64,000 nt of DNA from positions 30,181 through 94,180 of the forward strand of contig NZ_CALIZG010000022.1 in assembly GCF_938028775.1 (NCBI RefSeq), in the 5' to 3' direction. Shown piece after piece: positions 45,781 through 53,806 of this stretch. The notes beneath the pieces were generated by a model that was not told where the DNA came from, did no database searches, and saw nothing but the letters and a program-made list of their open reading frames with translations. The translations under genes and the position numbers were made by a program. The DNA comes from Mogibacterium diversum_A (GTDB lineage Bacteria; Bacillota; Clostridia; Peptostreptococcales; Anaerovoracaceae). Numbering within the stretch: the first letter of the stretch is position 1; every line of letters begins with the position of its first letter.

Positions 45781-45825
45781 AAGAGGGAGCTATAGAATAG
45801 AACTATAGCTCCCTCTTATTTTTTT
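45781..45825 (+). terminator. Terminator after the LysR gene
   Basis: Perfect 15-bp stem AAGAGGGAGCTATAG / CTATAGCTCCCTCTT with a 7-base loop and a seven-T run. Confidence 0.95.
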
Positions 45826-45942
45826 GAATTAGACGGATGCATATCTATATCATATAATTCAACCATAGCAAAACAGATGCGGCTTACAGGGAGGCCGCAG
45901 ATAACATAAAATTAAAATGAAACACAGAAAGGGGATATACAG

Positions 45943-47247
45943 ATGAGCGATATTAGAGATTCAAAGAATTGGGGATTTAACACTAAGCAGGTACAGGCAG
46001 GACAGGAGCATGCAGATCCAGCGACTGGCGCTAGATGCGTGCCTATCTACCAGTCGGCTTCATACGCATTCGACAGTGCGGATTCAGCAGAGGCAAGATT
46101 TGCTCTAAGGGAAGCTGGTTCCATATATTCAAGACTTGGAAATCCTACTAACGATGTACTCGAAGCAAGAGTTGCAGCACTTGAGGGTGGATCGGCAGCG
46201 CTAGCGGTTGCTTCTGGAACAGCTGCAATCGTATATGCAATTCAGGCAGTAGCGCAGCACGGCGAGCACATCGTGGCGGTGAGAACACTTTATGGCGGTT
46301 CATACAACTTGTTTGCAAATACCCTTCCGCTAGTTTCGGGAGTTACGACAACATTCGTTGAGTCAGATGATTATGAGGGCTGGGAAGCAGCTATTCAGGA
46401 CAACACTAAGGCTCTTTACATCGAAATCGTTGGAAATCCAAACTCAAACGTTACAGATATTGAGCGCATCGCAGAAATCGCACATAGACATGGACTTCCG
46501 CTAATCGTTGACTCAACATTTACACCACCATACTTGATCAAGCCATTTGAGCACGGCGCAGATGTGGTTATCCACTCAGCGACAAAGTTTTTCGGTGGTC
46601 ACGGTTCAACAATCGGTGGATTAATCGTAGATGGTGGAAAATTCGACTGGAGTGCATCTGGTAAATACCCATGGATTGCTGAGCCAAATCCATCGTATCA
46701 CGGACTAAACTTCTATGAAGCTGTTGGTCCTGCTGCATTTGCGGTATACTGCAGAGCTATACTGCTTAGAGACGGTGGGGCATCACTTTCAGCCTTTGAC
46801 GCCTTCCTCCTCCTTCAGGGTATAGAGACGCTGTCGCTCAGAGTTGAGCGCCATGTAAGCAATGCTCTTGAGATAGTAGAGTACCTCGACAAGCATCCGC
46901 AGGTTGAGAGAGTTAACCATCCATCGCTGCCTAGTGAGCCATCACATGAGATTTATAAGAAGTACTTCCCAAAGGGCGCAGGTTCGATTTTCACATTCGA
47001 CCTAAAGGGAGGCAGAGATGATGCGAAGAAGTTCATCGACAATCTGCCTATCTTCTCAGACCTTGCAAATGTAGCTGACGTAAAGTCGCTTGTAATTCAC
47101 CCAGCGAGCACAACTCATTCGCAGCTGAGCGAGGAAGAGCTATACGCACAGGGTATTACCCCTTCAACAATCAGATTATCCATCGGAATTGAGGATGTAG
47201 AGGATCTGAAGGCAGCGCTAGATGTGGCTTTTGAAGCAATCAAGTAA
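45943..47247 (+). CDS. metY: O-acetylhomoserine sulfhydrylase (Cys/Met metabolism PLP enzyme)
   Basis: A 434-residue PLP enzyme that makes homocysteine from O-acetylhomoserine and sulfide. Length and N-terminus (NWGFNTKQVQAGQEHADPATGARCVPIYQSASY) fit MetY rather than the shorter MetB/MetC. The PLP lysine is K215 in HSATKFFGGHGSTIGG, and RLSIGIEDVEDLKAAL closes the fold. AGAAAGGGG gives the start. No riboswitch is evident in the 117 bases between the previous terminator and the start. Confidence 0.94.
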   Translation: MSDIRDSKNWGFNTKQVQAGQEHADPATGARCVPIYQSASYAFDSADSAEARFALREAGSIYSRLGNPTNDVLEARVAALEGGSAALAVASGTAAIVYAIQAVAQHGEHIVAVRTLYGGSYNLFANTLPLVSGVTTTFVESDDYEGWEAAIQDNTKALYIEIVGNPNSNVTDIERIAEIAHRHGLPLIVDSTFTPPYLIKPFEHGADVVIHSATKFFGGHGSTIGGLIVDGGKFDWSASGKYPWIAEPNPSYHGLNFYEAVGPAAFAVYCRAILLRDGGASLSAFDAFLLLQGIETLSLRVERHVSNALEIVEYLDKHPQVERVNHPSLPSEPSHEIYKKYFPKGAGSIFTFDLKGGRDDAKKFIDNLPIFSDLANVADVKSLVIHPASTTHSQLSEEELYAQGITPSTIRLSIGIEDVEDLKAALDVAFEAIK

Positions 47248-47388
47248 ACTGAACATCTTGACTACATAAGTAAATCAAGCATATCGACATACCTTACAAG
47301 TGTATAAGGATCAACCCACAAATGTACACTTGGGGAAACCGACATAACATAACATATACTAAACCGACATAATATAAGGTATATGCAG

Positions 47389-47415
47389 GAGCAGGACGAA
47401 GGTCCTGCTTTTGTG
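47389..47415 (+). repeat. Left copy of a 27-bp direct repeat; also a terminator hairpin
   Basis: AGCAGGAC-GAAG-GTCCTGCT followed by TTTGTG is a terminator suitable for metY. The 27-base unit recurs at 48283-48309 with 24 of 27 bases identical, on the other side of the putative selenoprotein gene. Between the metY stop and this repeat only short direct repeats (AAACCGACATAA at 47336 and 47360) are seen. Confidence 0.8.
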
Positions 47416-47424
47416 CTTTATTAA

Positions 47425-47556
47425 TGGGATAGCATCAAGACCATAAACGGAGATAAAAGAAATGCCATTGCTACTCTGATTAATCAAAGAATAATTGGTA
47501 TGCTTGCCTCGAATATTGAATTAATAAGGAGATATTTCTATAATATCTATAATTAA
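47425..47556 (+). pseudogene. Possible C-terminal gene remnant
   Basis: An open frame of 43 codons without an early start codon, bounded by stops, encodes protein-like sequence including GDKRNAIATLINQRIIGMLA and ELIRRYF. It begins directly after the left 27-bp repeat, as if a longer gene had been cut there. I cannot name the family, and chance is possible. Confidence 0.25.
47516..47544 (+). promoter_or_regulatory. Predicted promoter of the selenoprotein-like gene
   Basis: TTGAAT (47516-47521), a 17-base spacer and TATAAT (47539-47544). The leader would be ~140 bases, including a GA-rich tract at 47627-47680. Confidence 0.6.
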
Positions 47557-47688
47557 ATAGCAGATTTGATATCTTATATGTCTTATATGTCTTTGCTTTT
47601 CGCAATTAAGAATCAGAAAGATAAAAGTAATGAGAGAAGCAAGAGAAATAATACGAGAAATACAAGAAACGAGAGAAAAGGAATCGAA

Positions 47689-48216
47689 ATGATTTATTTA
47701 AACGAAAATGCCGTAAAATATATCAATAATATGGGGTTCTCGGACATTGTCATCGACGTGATTAAATTTACAAGCTGATGTGCTCCTCCTAAGATGGAGA
47801 TGTCAGTAGGTTTTGCTGACAAGGGTAAGGATGCAAATTATTACATCGAGCGGGGATACCGTGTGGAAGAAAGTGAACTCGGCAAGGTTTATTATCCGAA
47901 GCGAAGCGCTGTTAAGATTGGTAAAATAGGCATTAGATACGAAGAGAAGCCATGGCTCAGCAGCTTTGAGATAGACGGTCTAAGGCCGGCAAAGCCGCGG
48001 GGGAAGAATTACAGCCGAAGCATGCAGCTCATATTACAATATGCGAGGGCGTTTGACGTGATAAGGCGCAAGGACGTGATAGACCTTTGCAAGCTCACTC
48101 CTTCGCAGTCAAGCAAACTGCTCGGCCGAATCGTAGATGGTGGATACCTTGAGGCGCAGGGCGCAGGAAGAGCTACTCGCTATGTGCTGACTGAAGAGGG
48201 AAAGAAGTATAGGTGA
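47689..48216 (+). CDS. Putative selenoprotein (CC/Se-motif type) fused to a winged helix; in-frame UGA = Sec30
   Basis: The frame 47689-48216 (175 residues) is interrupted only by TGA at 47776-47778. Before it comes MIYLNENAVKYINNMGFSDI...VIKFTS, after it CAPPKMEMSVGF and YYIERGYRVEE. This resembles the clostridial CC/Se-motif (seleno)protein family, in which selenocysteine or cysteine occupies this spot beside a cysteine. A SECIS-like hairpin lies 24-42 bases downstream of the UGA. Residues ~110-175 form a winged helix (ILQYARAF, RKDVIDLCKLTPSQSSKLLG, GAGRATRYVLTEEGKKYR). AAAAGGA precedes the ATG. If UGA is not recoded, this is a nonsense-mutated gene or two pieces. The organism must also carry selA, selB, selC and selD, which are not in this window. 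Confidence 0.65.
47802..47820 (+). promoter_or_regulatory. Bacterial SECIS-like hairpin
   Basis: GTCAGT-AGGTTTT-GCTGAC forms a 6-bp stem (one G-U closing pair) with a 7-base loop carrying GGU. The loop starts 29 bases after the UGA. Bacterial SECIS elements have a small apical loop with an early G at about 16-37 bases from the UGA, so position and loop fit. Confidence 0.6.
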
Positions 48217-48282
48217 TGCCTTCGTCAGAGACGATTCTCCGAGTGCACTTGAGAGATAACAACATAAAAATTTTAAACTTAA

Positions 48283-48309
48283 GAGCAGGGCAAAAGTCCT
48301 GCTTTTGTG
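48283..48309 (+). repeat. Right copy of the 27-bp direct repeat; terminator hairpin
   Basis: AGCAGG-GCAAAAGT-CCTGCT followed by TTTGTG is a terminator for the selenoprotein-like gene and matches the left copy at 24 of 27 bases. Confidence 0.8.
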
Positions 48310-48352
48310 ATTTGCGAATATGTAGAACATAATGGGTGAAGTAGCGCACAGC

Positions 48353-48381
48353 TTGATTTGGTAAGAAAAATATTATATAGT
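48353..48381 (+). promoter_or_regulatory. Predicted promoter of the choline-binding protein gene
   Basis: TTGATT (48353-48358), a 17-base spacer and TATAGT (48376-48381), about 50 bases before the start. Confidence 0.65.
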
Positions 48382-48429
48382 ATAGAGAATTTACGGTGTT
48401 TATTCAATTTATGTAAAGGAGGGCGATAA

Positions 48430-50139
48430 ATGTCAAGAAGAGCTAAGAATTTAGCTGACTCGAATAAACATTGGTGTCATAAAGCATTATCTTTCTTATG
48501 TATGTCAATGCTCGTTTTTAGTTTTTGCATTGTAGGAAATGCCTCAACTGAAGTAACGTCTAGCAGTGAGTCTATAGCGAATGGAACAGCTGCTGAGTCC
48601 AGACAAAGTGAAACAGGAACACAAGCGAATCAGAGTAATTCATCATCGCAAGCAACCGATAGTGGAACAAGCGCAAAGGCACTTGACGATAATCGCGAGA
48701 CAAGGGCGGCAGCTTCTGCGTCAAGTAACAGGATTGCAGATGCACCATCTGTTTCAGGAACTTGGAAGCGAGAAGCTGGTGGATGGAGATTCTACAATAA
48801 TTCTGGCGTAATGCAGAAGGGCTTCTGTTACATTAGTGGTAAGAAGTATTACTTCGGACCAAGCGACGGGGTTATGAAAACTGGCTGGCAGAAGATTGGT
48901 AGATATTATTACTATTTGGGCTCTGCTGGCGATGGTTCGGTAAAGACAGGCTGGCAGAACATAGATGGTTCATGGTATTACTTCCAGGTTAATGGAGTAA
49001 TGTCATATGGAATGGTAGATGTAGGATCTTCAGTATACTACTTCGGCTCTTCCAGCGATGGAGCTATGAAAACTGGCTGGCAGGTGATATATGATCTTTA
49101 CTACTACTTTGGTGGCGCCAATGACGGAGCTATGAAAACAGGTTGGCAGCAGATAGGTGGTTCCTGGTACTGTTTCGATAGTACTGGATATATGTATTCT
49201 GGTAGACAGTCTATAAGCGGTAAGAATTACTACCTTGGTTCGGCGGGCGATGGCTCGATGAAGACAGGTTGGCAGAAGGTCGATAATGACTGGATGTGCT
49301 TAAATGGTGCAGGAGATGGCTCTGCGAAGACCGGCTGGAATTCAATCGGCGGATATTGGTACTACTTCGATAGTTACGGCATCATGAAGACGGGCTTGCA
49401 GACTATAGCAGGCAGTCTATACTATCTCGGTGGTTCTAGTGACGGCTCGATGAAGACAGGCTGGCAGAAGGTCAATGGCAATTGGTACTATTTAAATGGA
49501 TCTGGTGCCGCACTTACAGGCTGGCAGCAGATTGGTGGTTCTTGGTACTACTTTGAAAATGACCATGTTCTCGTAAGTGATACGGTTAAACAGATAGCTG
49601 GACGCACTTACGTGTTCAATGCGGATGGCGTCATGATGACGAAGTCATTCTATTTTAAAGGGAAAAAGTACCTTGCGGATGCATCCGGCGCTGTTATAAG
49701 TGAGGGTTCAAATAGTAGCGTTATCGATTACGGCAAGAGGTTCCTTGGAGAGAATGGTAATAGATTCAACGATTGGTACTATAATGGAAACACTGCTTAT
49801 CGTACATGGTCTTGGTGCAACACCTTTGTGTCGTATGTAATGTATCAATGCGGAGTTAACTTTAAGAAGAATGCTTATGTGCCTTACTCAGAGGAGTGGA
49901 TGCATAAAAACTACAAATGGGTTGACTTCAAGGATGCAAAAGCTGGTGATGTAATCGTTTTCTGCTGGACAGGAGAGGGAAATAACAGTGGACGCGGAAA
50001 TAGAGATCACATTGGCTTCCTCATTTCTAGGAATGCAGATGGTACATTCACAACACTTGAGGGAAATACGAATAACGGCGTTGTTGCAATTAGGACCAGG
50101 TATTCAAAGAATATCAGAAATATCTTTAGCCCAAGATAA
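48430..50139 (+). CDS. Choline-binding CHAP-domain cell wall hydrolase
   Basis: A 569-residue exported protein. A signal sequence (residues ~14-38) is followed by a Ser/Thr/Gln-rich stretch, then about 14 aromatic choline-binding repeats (residues ~110-420; typical unit TGWQKIGRYYYYLGS). A C-terminal CHAP amidase/endopeptidase domain carries its catalytic Cys near 462 (WCNTFVSYVMYQCG) and His near 526 (RDHIGFLIS). It should attach non-covalently to phosphorylcholine on wall polymers and cut peptidoglycan. The choline-incorporation genes directly downstream support this. AAAGGAGGG sets the start. Confidence 0.9.
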   Translation: MSRRAKNLADSNKHWCHKALSFLCMSMLVFSFCIVGNASTEVTSSSESIANGTAAESRQSETGTQANQSNSSSQATDSGTSAKALDDNRETRAAASASSNRIADAPSVSGTWKREAGGWRFYNNSGVMQKGFCYISGKKYYFGPSDGVMKTGWQKIGRYYYYLGSAGDGSVKTGWQNIDGSWYYFQVNGVMSYGMVDVGSSVYYFGSSSDGAMKTGWQVIYDLYYYFGGANDGAMKTGWQQIGGSWYCFDSTGYMYSGRQSISGKNYYLGSAGDGSMKTGWQKVDNDWMCLNGAGDGSAKTGWNSIGGYWYYFDSYGIMKTGLQTIAGSLYYLGGSSDGSMKTGWQKVNGNWYYLNGSGAALTGWQQIGGSWYYFENDHVLVSDTVKQIAGRTYVFNADGVMMTKSFYFKGKKYLADASGAVISEGSNSSVIDYGKRFLGENGNRFNDWYYNGNTAYRTWSWCNTFVSYVMYQCGVNFKKNAYVPYSEEWMHKNYKWVDFKDAKAGDVIVFCWTGEGNNSGRGNRDHIGFLISRNADGTFTTLEGNTNNGVVAIRTRYSKNIRNIFSPR

Positions 50140-50199
50140 TGCTTATATCAAAAACATCAATGCGGCGAGTCGGGTAACGACAAGCTTATAGCGAACATA

Positions 50200-50240
50200 A
50201 ATACTAGGCAGAAGCACTATGTGCAGCCTAGTATTTTTTG
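50200..50240 (+). terminator. Terminator after the choline-binding protein gene
   Basis: AATACTAGGC / GCCTAGTATT stem with an inner CAC/GTG pair set, followed by TTTTTG. Confidence 0.88.
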
Positions 50241-50299
50241 TGCAGAAGAAACGAAGAGAGGTAGACGCCATCTTGAATTGTGTTCATTAAAAGTAAACG

Positions 50300-50328
50300 T
50301 TGCATGTTCATGAAAATAGTGATATTGT
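50300..50328 (+). promoter_or_regulatory. Predicted promoter of the phosphorylcholine operon
   Basis: TTGCAT (50300-50305), a 17-base spacer and TATTGT (50323-50328), 59 bases before the fused licC-licA start. Confidence 0.5.
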
Positions 50329-50387
50329 ATATATCGAACAAAGTAAGTTGTTAGCAAATTAATACATGATAAGTAGTGGGATGCGAT

Positions 50388-52163
50388 ATGAATACTAAAC
50401 TATCTACTATTGAACTAGATGTTCTAAAGACCTTGAATAGTCAGGAGGGTGTGACTCAGAGAGAAATATCTGAGATGAACGGCGCGTCGCTCGGAAGTGT
50501 GAACGGTGCGATTGTTAAGCTCAGAGAGCTCGGGTATATAAGCAATGAGAATGCACTTACAGACGAAGCGAAGGAACTGCTTAAAGGGACTAAGCCGCAA
50601 AATGCGGTTATATTAGCGGCTGGATTTGGCATGAGAATGGTTCCGATTAATACCGTCTATCCGAAAGCCATGCTAAAGGTTCATGGGGAAGTTCTGATAG
50701 AACGTTTAATAAGGCAACTGCATGAGGCCGGAATCACCAAGATTGATGTCGTGGTTGGATTCATGAAAGAGAGCTTCGAATATCTCATAGACGAGTATGG
50801 TGTAAACCTGATTACTAACAGAGATTACGCAAGCAAGGAAAACCTCCACTCGCTTAAGCTTGCAAGTGCTCAGCTTGGTAATACGTATGTGATTCCATCA
50901 GACATTTGGTTTAGAGAGAACCCATTTGCAGAGTGCGAACCATACTCATGGTATATGGTAGCTGAGAGTAAGAATGCGCATAGCAGTGTTAAGCTGAACA
51001 GAAATAAAGAGCTCATAGACATCGGGAATTCTACGAATAAGAAGCTCAAGATGATGGGGGTTGCATATATAAGCAATAGAGATGCAGATGAAGTGAGAAT
51101 AAGGATTGCGAAATTTAGCAATCAAGATGATTGCTACTGGGAAGATGCGCTATACACAGAATCGAGACCTCGCAAGATGATGCTGCTTGCCAAGAAAGTA
51201 CCTGAAAATTTCGCTGTGGGAATCAATACGTATGATCAGTTATGCGCTTTTGACTCGGGTTCAGAGAGCCTGCAGTCTGACGCAATAGATATACTAGCTA
51301 AAGTATTCGACGTCGATACGAGCGAAATTACGAACATAGAGGTGCTTAAGAAAGGGATGACAAATAGATCATTCTTGTTCAGGTGTAAGGGCGAAAAGTA
51401 TATCATGAGAATCCCTGGAGAAGGCACCGAACGGCTGATCAACAGGGAACACGAATACCAGGTATATGAAGCTATAAAAGATAAGGGGATTAGCGATGAC
51501 ATCATCTACTTCGATGTAAAAAATGGGTATAAAGTGACGAAATTCCTCGAAAATACGCGAAATTGCGACCCATATGATTGGGAAGAAGTCGCAAAGTGCA
51601 TGAAAGTTCTAAGGAAGTTCCATTGTTTGGACTTAAAAGTCGAACACGACTTCGATATATTTGGTGAAATCGAATTATATGAAAAGCTTTGGGGTGAAAA
51701 TAAATCGATTTACAGAGATTATGCGAAGACAAAACAGAAGATCTATAAACTCAAGCAATTTATCGATTCGTTAAATCCTCATAGGTGCCTAGCGCATATC
51801 GATGCGGTTCCAGATAACTTCTTGTTCTGTAATCATGGAGGCGGAGAGGACGACATTCGAATTATCGACTGGGAATATGCTGGAATGCAGGATCCTCACG
51901 TAGATTTGGCGATGTTTTCTTTATACAGCATGTATTCGAAGGATGGAATTGACAAATTAAATAATATCTACTTTGACGGGGCATGCAATGACGAGAATAG
52001 GGCGAAGATATATGCATATATCTCAATTTGTGGGCTACTATGGTCAAATTGGTGTGAGTATAAGAGACAGCTTGGAGTAGAATTTGGGGAATATTCCCTA
52101 AAACAATACAGATATGCCAAGGAATACTACAAATACGCATCAGAATTGATAGAATCTCTGTAA
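50388..52163 (+). CDS. HTH - choline-phosphate cytidylyltransferase - choline kinase fusion (LicC-LicA type)
   Basis: A 591-residue three-part protein. Residues 1-65 form a winged helix (LDVLKTLNSQEGVTQREISEM). Residues ~68-290 form a LicC-type nucleotidyltransferase (NAVILAAGFGMRMVP, KAMLKVHGEVLIERLIRQL). Residues ~300-591 form a LicA-type kinase: GMTNRSFLFRCKGEKYIMRI, catalytic HIDAVPDNFLF and metal-binding IDWEYAG. Together they would phosphorylate choline and activate it as CDP-choline, doing the work of S. pneumoniae LicA plus LicC. The ATG at 50388 was preferred over the GTG at 50376. The HTH may bring self-regulation. Confidence 0.87.
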   Translation: MNTKLSTIELDVLKTLNSQEGVTQREISEMNGASLGSVNGAIVKLRELGYISNENALTDEAKELLKGTKPQNAVILAAGFGMRMVPINTVYPKAMLKVHGEVLIERLIRQLHEAGITKIDVVVGFMKESFEYLIDEYGVNLITNRDYASKENLHSLKLASAQLGNTYVIPSDIWFRENPFAECEPYSWYMVAESKNAHSSVKLNRNKELIDIGNSTNKKLKMMGVAYISNRDADEVRIRIAKFSNQDDCYWEDALYTESRPRKMMLLAKKVPENFAVGINTYDQLCAFDSGSESLQSDAIDILAKVFDVDTSEITNIEVLKKGMTNRSFLFRCKGEKYIMRIPGEGTERLINREHEYQVYEAIKDKGISDDIIYFDVKNGYKVTKFLENTRNCDPYDWEEVAKCMKVLRKFHCLDLKVEHDFDIFGEIELYEKLWGENKSIYRDYAKTKQKIYKLKQFIDSLNPHRCLAHIDAVPDNFLFCNHGGGEDDIRIIDWEYAGMQDPHVDLAMFSLYSMYSKDGIDKLNNIYFDGACNDENRAKIYAYISICGLLWSNWCEYKRQLGVEFGEYSLKQYRYAKEYYKYASELIESL

Positions 52164-52195
52164 ATTTTACAGTACAAAGAAAGGAAAATTCCGAT

Positions 52196-53806
52196 ATGAA
52201 TGATAAAAAAAGCGTTTCAGCTACGCGCAAGCAAATTGATTGGGTGATCACATTAGTACCCTTAGCGATAATTTGTGGTATGAGTGTACTTTTCTTTGCT
52301 TTTCCAAACAAATCTAAATCCGTGCTGACGAGCATTCGATATGTCCTCGGAGATAGATTTGGGTCATACTATTTAATCATCGGAGTTCTAATACTCTCAA
52401 TTTCTATTTACATGGCATTTTCGAAATATGGAGATATCGTCCTAGGTGGGCAAGACGAGAAGCCAAAATACAGTTTCTTCACCTGGGGTGCGATGATGTT
52501 CACATGCGGGCTTGCCGCAGACATACTATTTTATTCATTTGCCGAATGGGTGCTCTATGCAACAGATCCACATGTAAAAAGCCTTGGAACAATTCAGGAG
52601 TGGGCGGGTGTGTTTCCGCTGTTTCACTGGAGCCTCATACCATGGGCGTTTTACCTTGTGCTAGCGGTTTCCTTTGGTTTCATGCTTCATGTTAGAAACA
52701 GAGACAAGCAGAAATTCTCAGAGGCCTGCAGGCCTGTGCTAGGCAGACACACGGATGGAATCCTTGGCAGGCTTATAGACCTACTTGCGGTATTTGCACT
52801 GATTGCCGGAACAGCTACAACATTCAGCGTTGCAACACCGCTTATGGCTAGCATTATCAAAATCGTATTCCACGTAGAGCTTAGCCGCATCACGCTTTCA
52901 ATAATAATTCTGCTGATAACATGTGCGATTTACACATACTCGCTTTTGCATGGTTTCAAGGGCATCAGCATCCTGGCAAAAATATGCATTTACCTATTCT
53001 TTGGGCTACTCGCTTACGTGCTATTCGTCGGGGGTAAGACAGGATATATTATCGATACTGGTATAGAGTCCATAGGCAGAATGCTTCAGCACTTTATCGA
53101 GTTATCTACATTTACGGATCCAGAGAGAAAGACATTATTCCCGCAGAATTACACAATTTATTACTGGGCATACTGGATGGTTTGGTGTGTAGCAGCTCCA
53201 TTCTTCATAGGCACGATTTCACGCGGCAGAACCGTAAGACAGACTATCGTTGGAGGGTATGGATTTGGAGCAGGCTCGACGATTATAAGCTTTATAATTC
53301 TTGGGAATTACTCGCTTGGCAAAGAACTAGTCGACGGCATTCCTCTAATAAAATCGTACACAGAGAACGGTGATATGTATGGACTCATTATTAATATCGT
53401 GAGGACACTTCCTTGCTCGACGATGGTTCTGATTGTACTGATACTAACAATGGTTGCATTCTATGCGACTTCGTTCGATTCCATCGCTTACATCGCTTCC
53501 TGCTATAGCTACAGGAGGCTCAAGGATGGAGAGGCTCCAAACCGAATGATTCAGCTGATGTGGTGCTTGCTGTTGATTGTCCTACCAATTGCACTGCTCT
53601 TCTCTGAAAGCTCTATGAGCAATATTCAATCGGTCAGCATAATTGCGGCCTTTCCTATCGCAGCGGTGATTACGCTAATCGCTATTAGCTTCCTAAAGGA
53701 TGCGGGGGAATTCATGAAGGGTTTAAGAGGCGGTATACCTAGAGGCAGTACACAAGAAGAGGAAGCGGAGAGAAGTGCTAGACATGAGGAGTCAGAAAAT
53801 GATTAA
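52196..53806 (+). CDS. BCCT-family choline/betaine transporter
   Basis: A 536-residue, 12-helix secondary transporter of the betaine-choline-carnitine family. The signature is at residues ~322-350 (YYWAYWMVWCVAAPFFIGTI, then SRGRTVRQ), and CGLAADILFYSFAEW matches the BCCT helix 3 region. Its place between two licC-type genes implies choline import, replacing the DMT-family LicB of pneumococci. GAAAGGAAA gives the start. The next gene overlaps by 8 bases. Confidence 0.88.
   Translation: MNDKKSVSATRKQIDWVITLVPLAIICGMSVLFFAFPNKSKSVLTSIRYVLGDRFGSYYLIIGVLILSISIYMAFSKYGDIVLGGQDEKPKYSFFTWGAMMFTCGLAADILFYSFAEWVLYATDPHVKSLGTIQEWAGVFPLFHWSLIPWAFYLVLAVSFGFMLHVRNRDKQKFSEACRPVLGRHTDGILGRLIDLLAVFALIAGTATTFSVATPLMASIIKIVFHVELSRITLSIIILLITCAIYTYSLLHGFKGISILAKICIYLFFGLLAYVLFVGGKTGYIIDTGIESIGRMLQHFIELSTFTDPERKTLFPQNYTIYYWAYWMVWCVAAPFFIGTISRGRTVRQTIVGGYGFGAGSTIISFIILGNYSLGKELVDGIPLIKSYTENGDMYGLIINIVRTLPCSTMVLIVLILTMVAFYATSFDSIAYIASCYSYRRLKDGEAPNRMIQLMWCLLLIVLPIALLFSESSMSNIQSVSIIAAFPIAAVITLIAISFLKDAGEFMKGLRGGIPRGSTQEEEAERSARHEESEND

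Noticed and set aside
47248..47388. Possible riboswitch or hairpin after metY (AAGTGTA / TACACTT, CCTTA / TAAGG)
   Set aside because: Short competing stems, no T-tract and no known riboswitch core; the real terminator is at 47389.
47566..47688. Upstream extension of the selenoprotein-like frame to an ATG at 47566
   Set aside because: The extra 41 residues are low-complexity (Asn/Arg/Lys-rich) and lack a ribosome site. The ATG at 47689 has AAAAGGA.
47794..48216. Reading the region after the UGA as an independent gene starting at ATG 47794
   Set aside because: No ribosome site fits that ATG, and the segment before it (CAPPK) continues the same domain. Kept as the alternative if UGA is not recoded.
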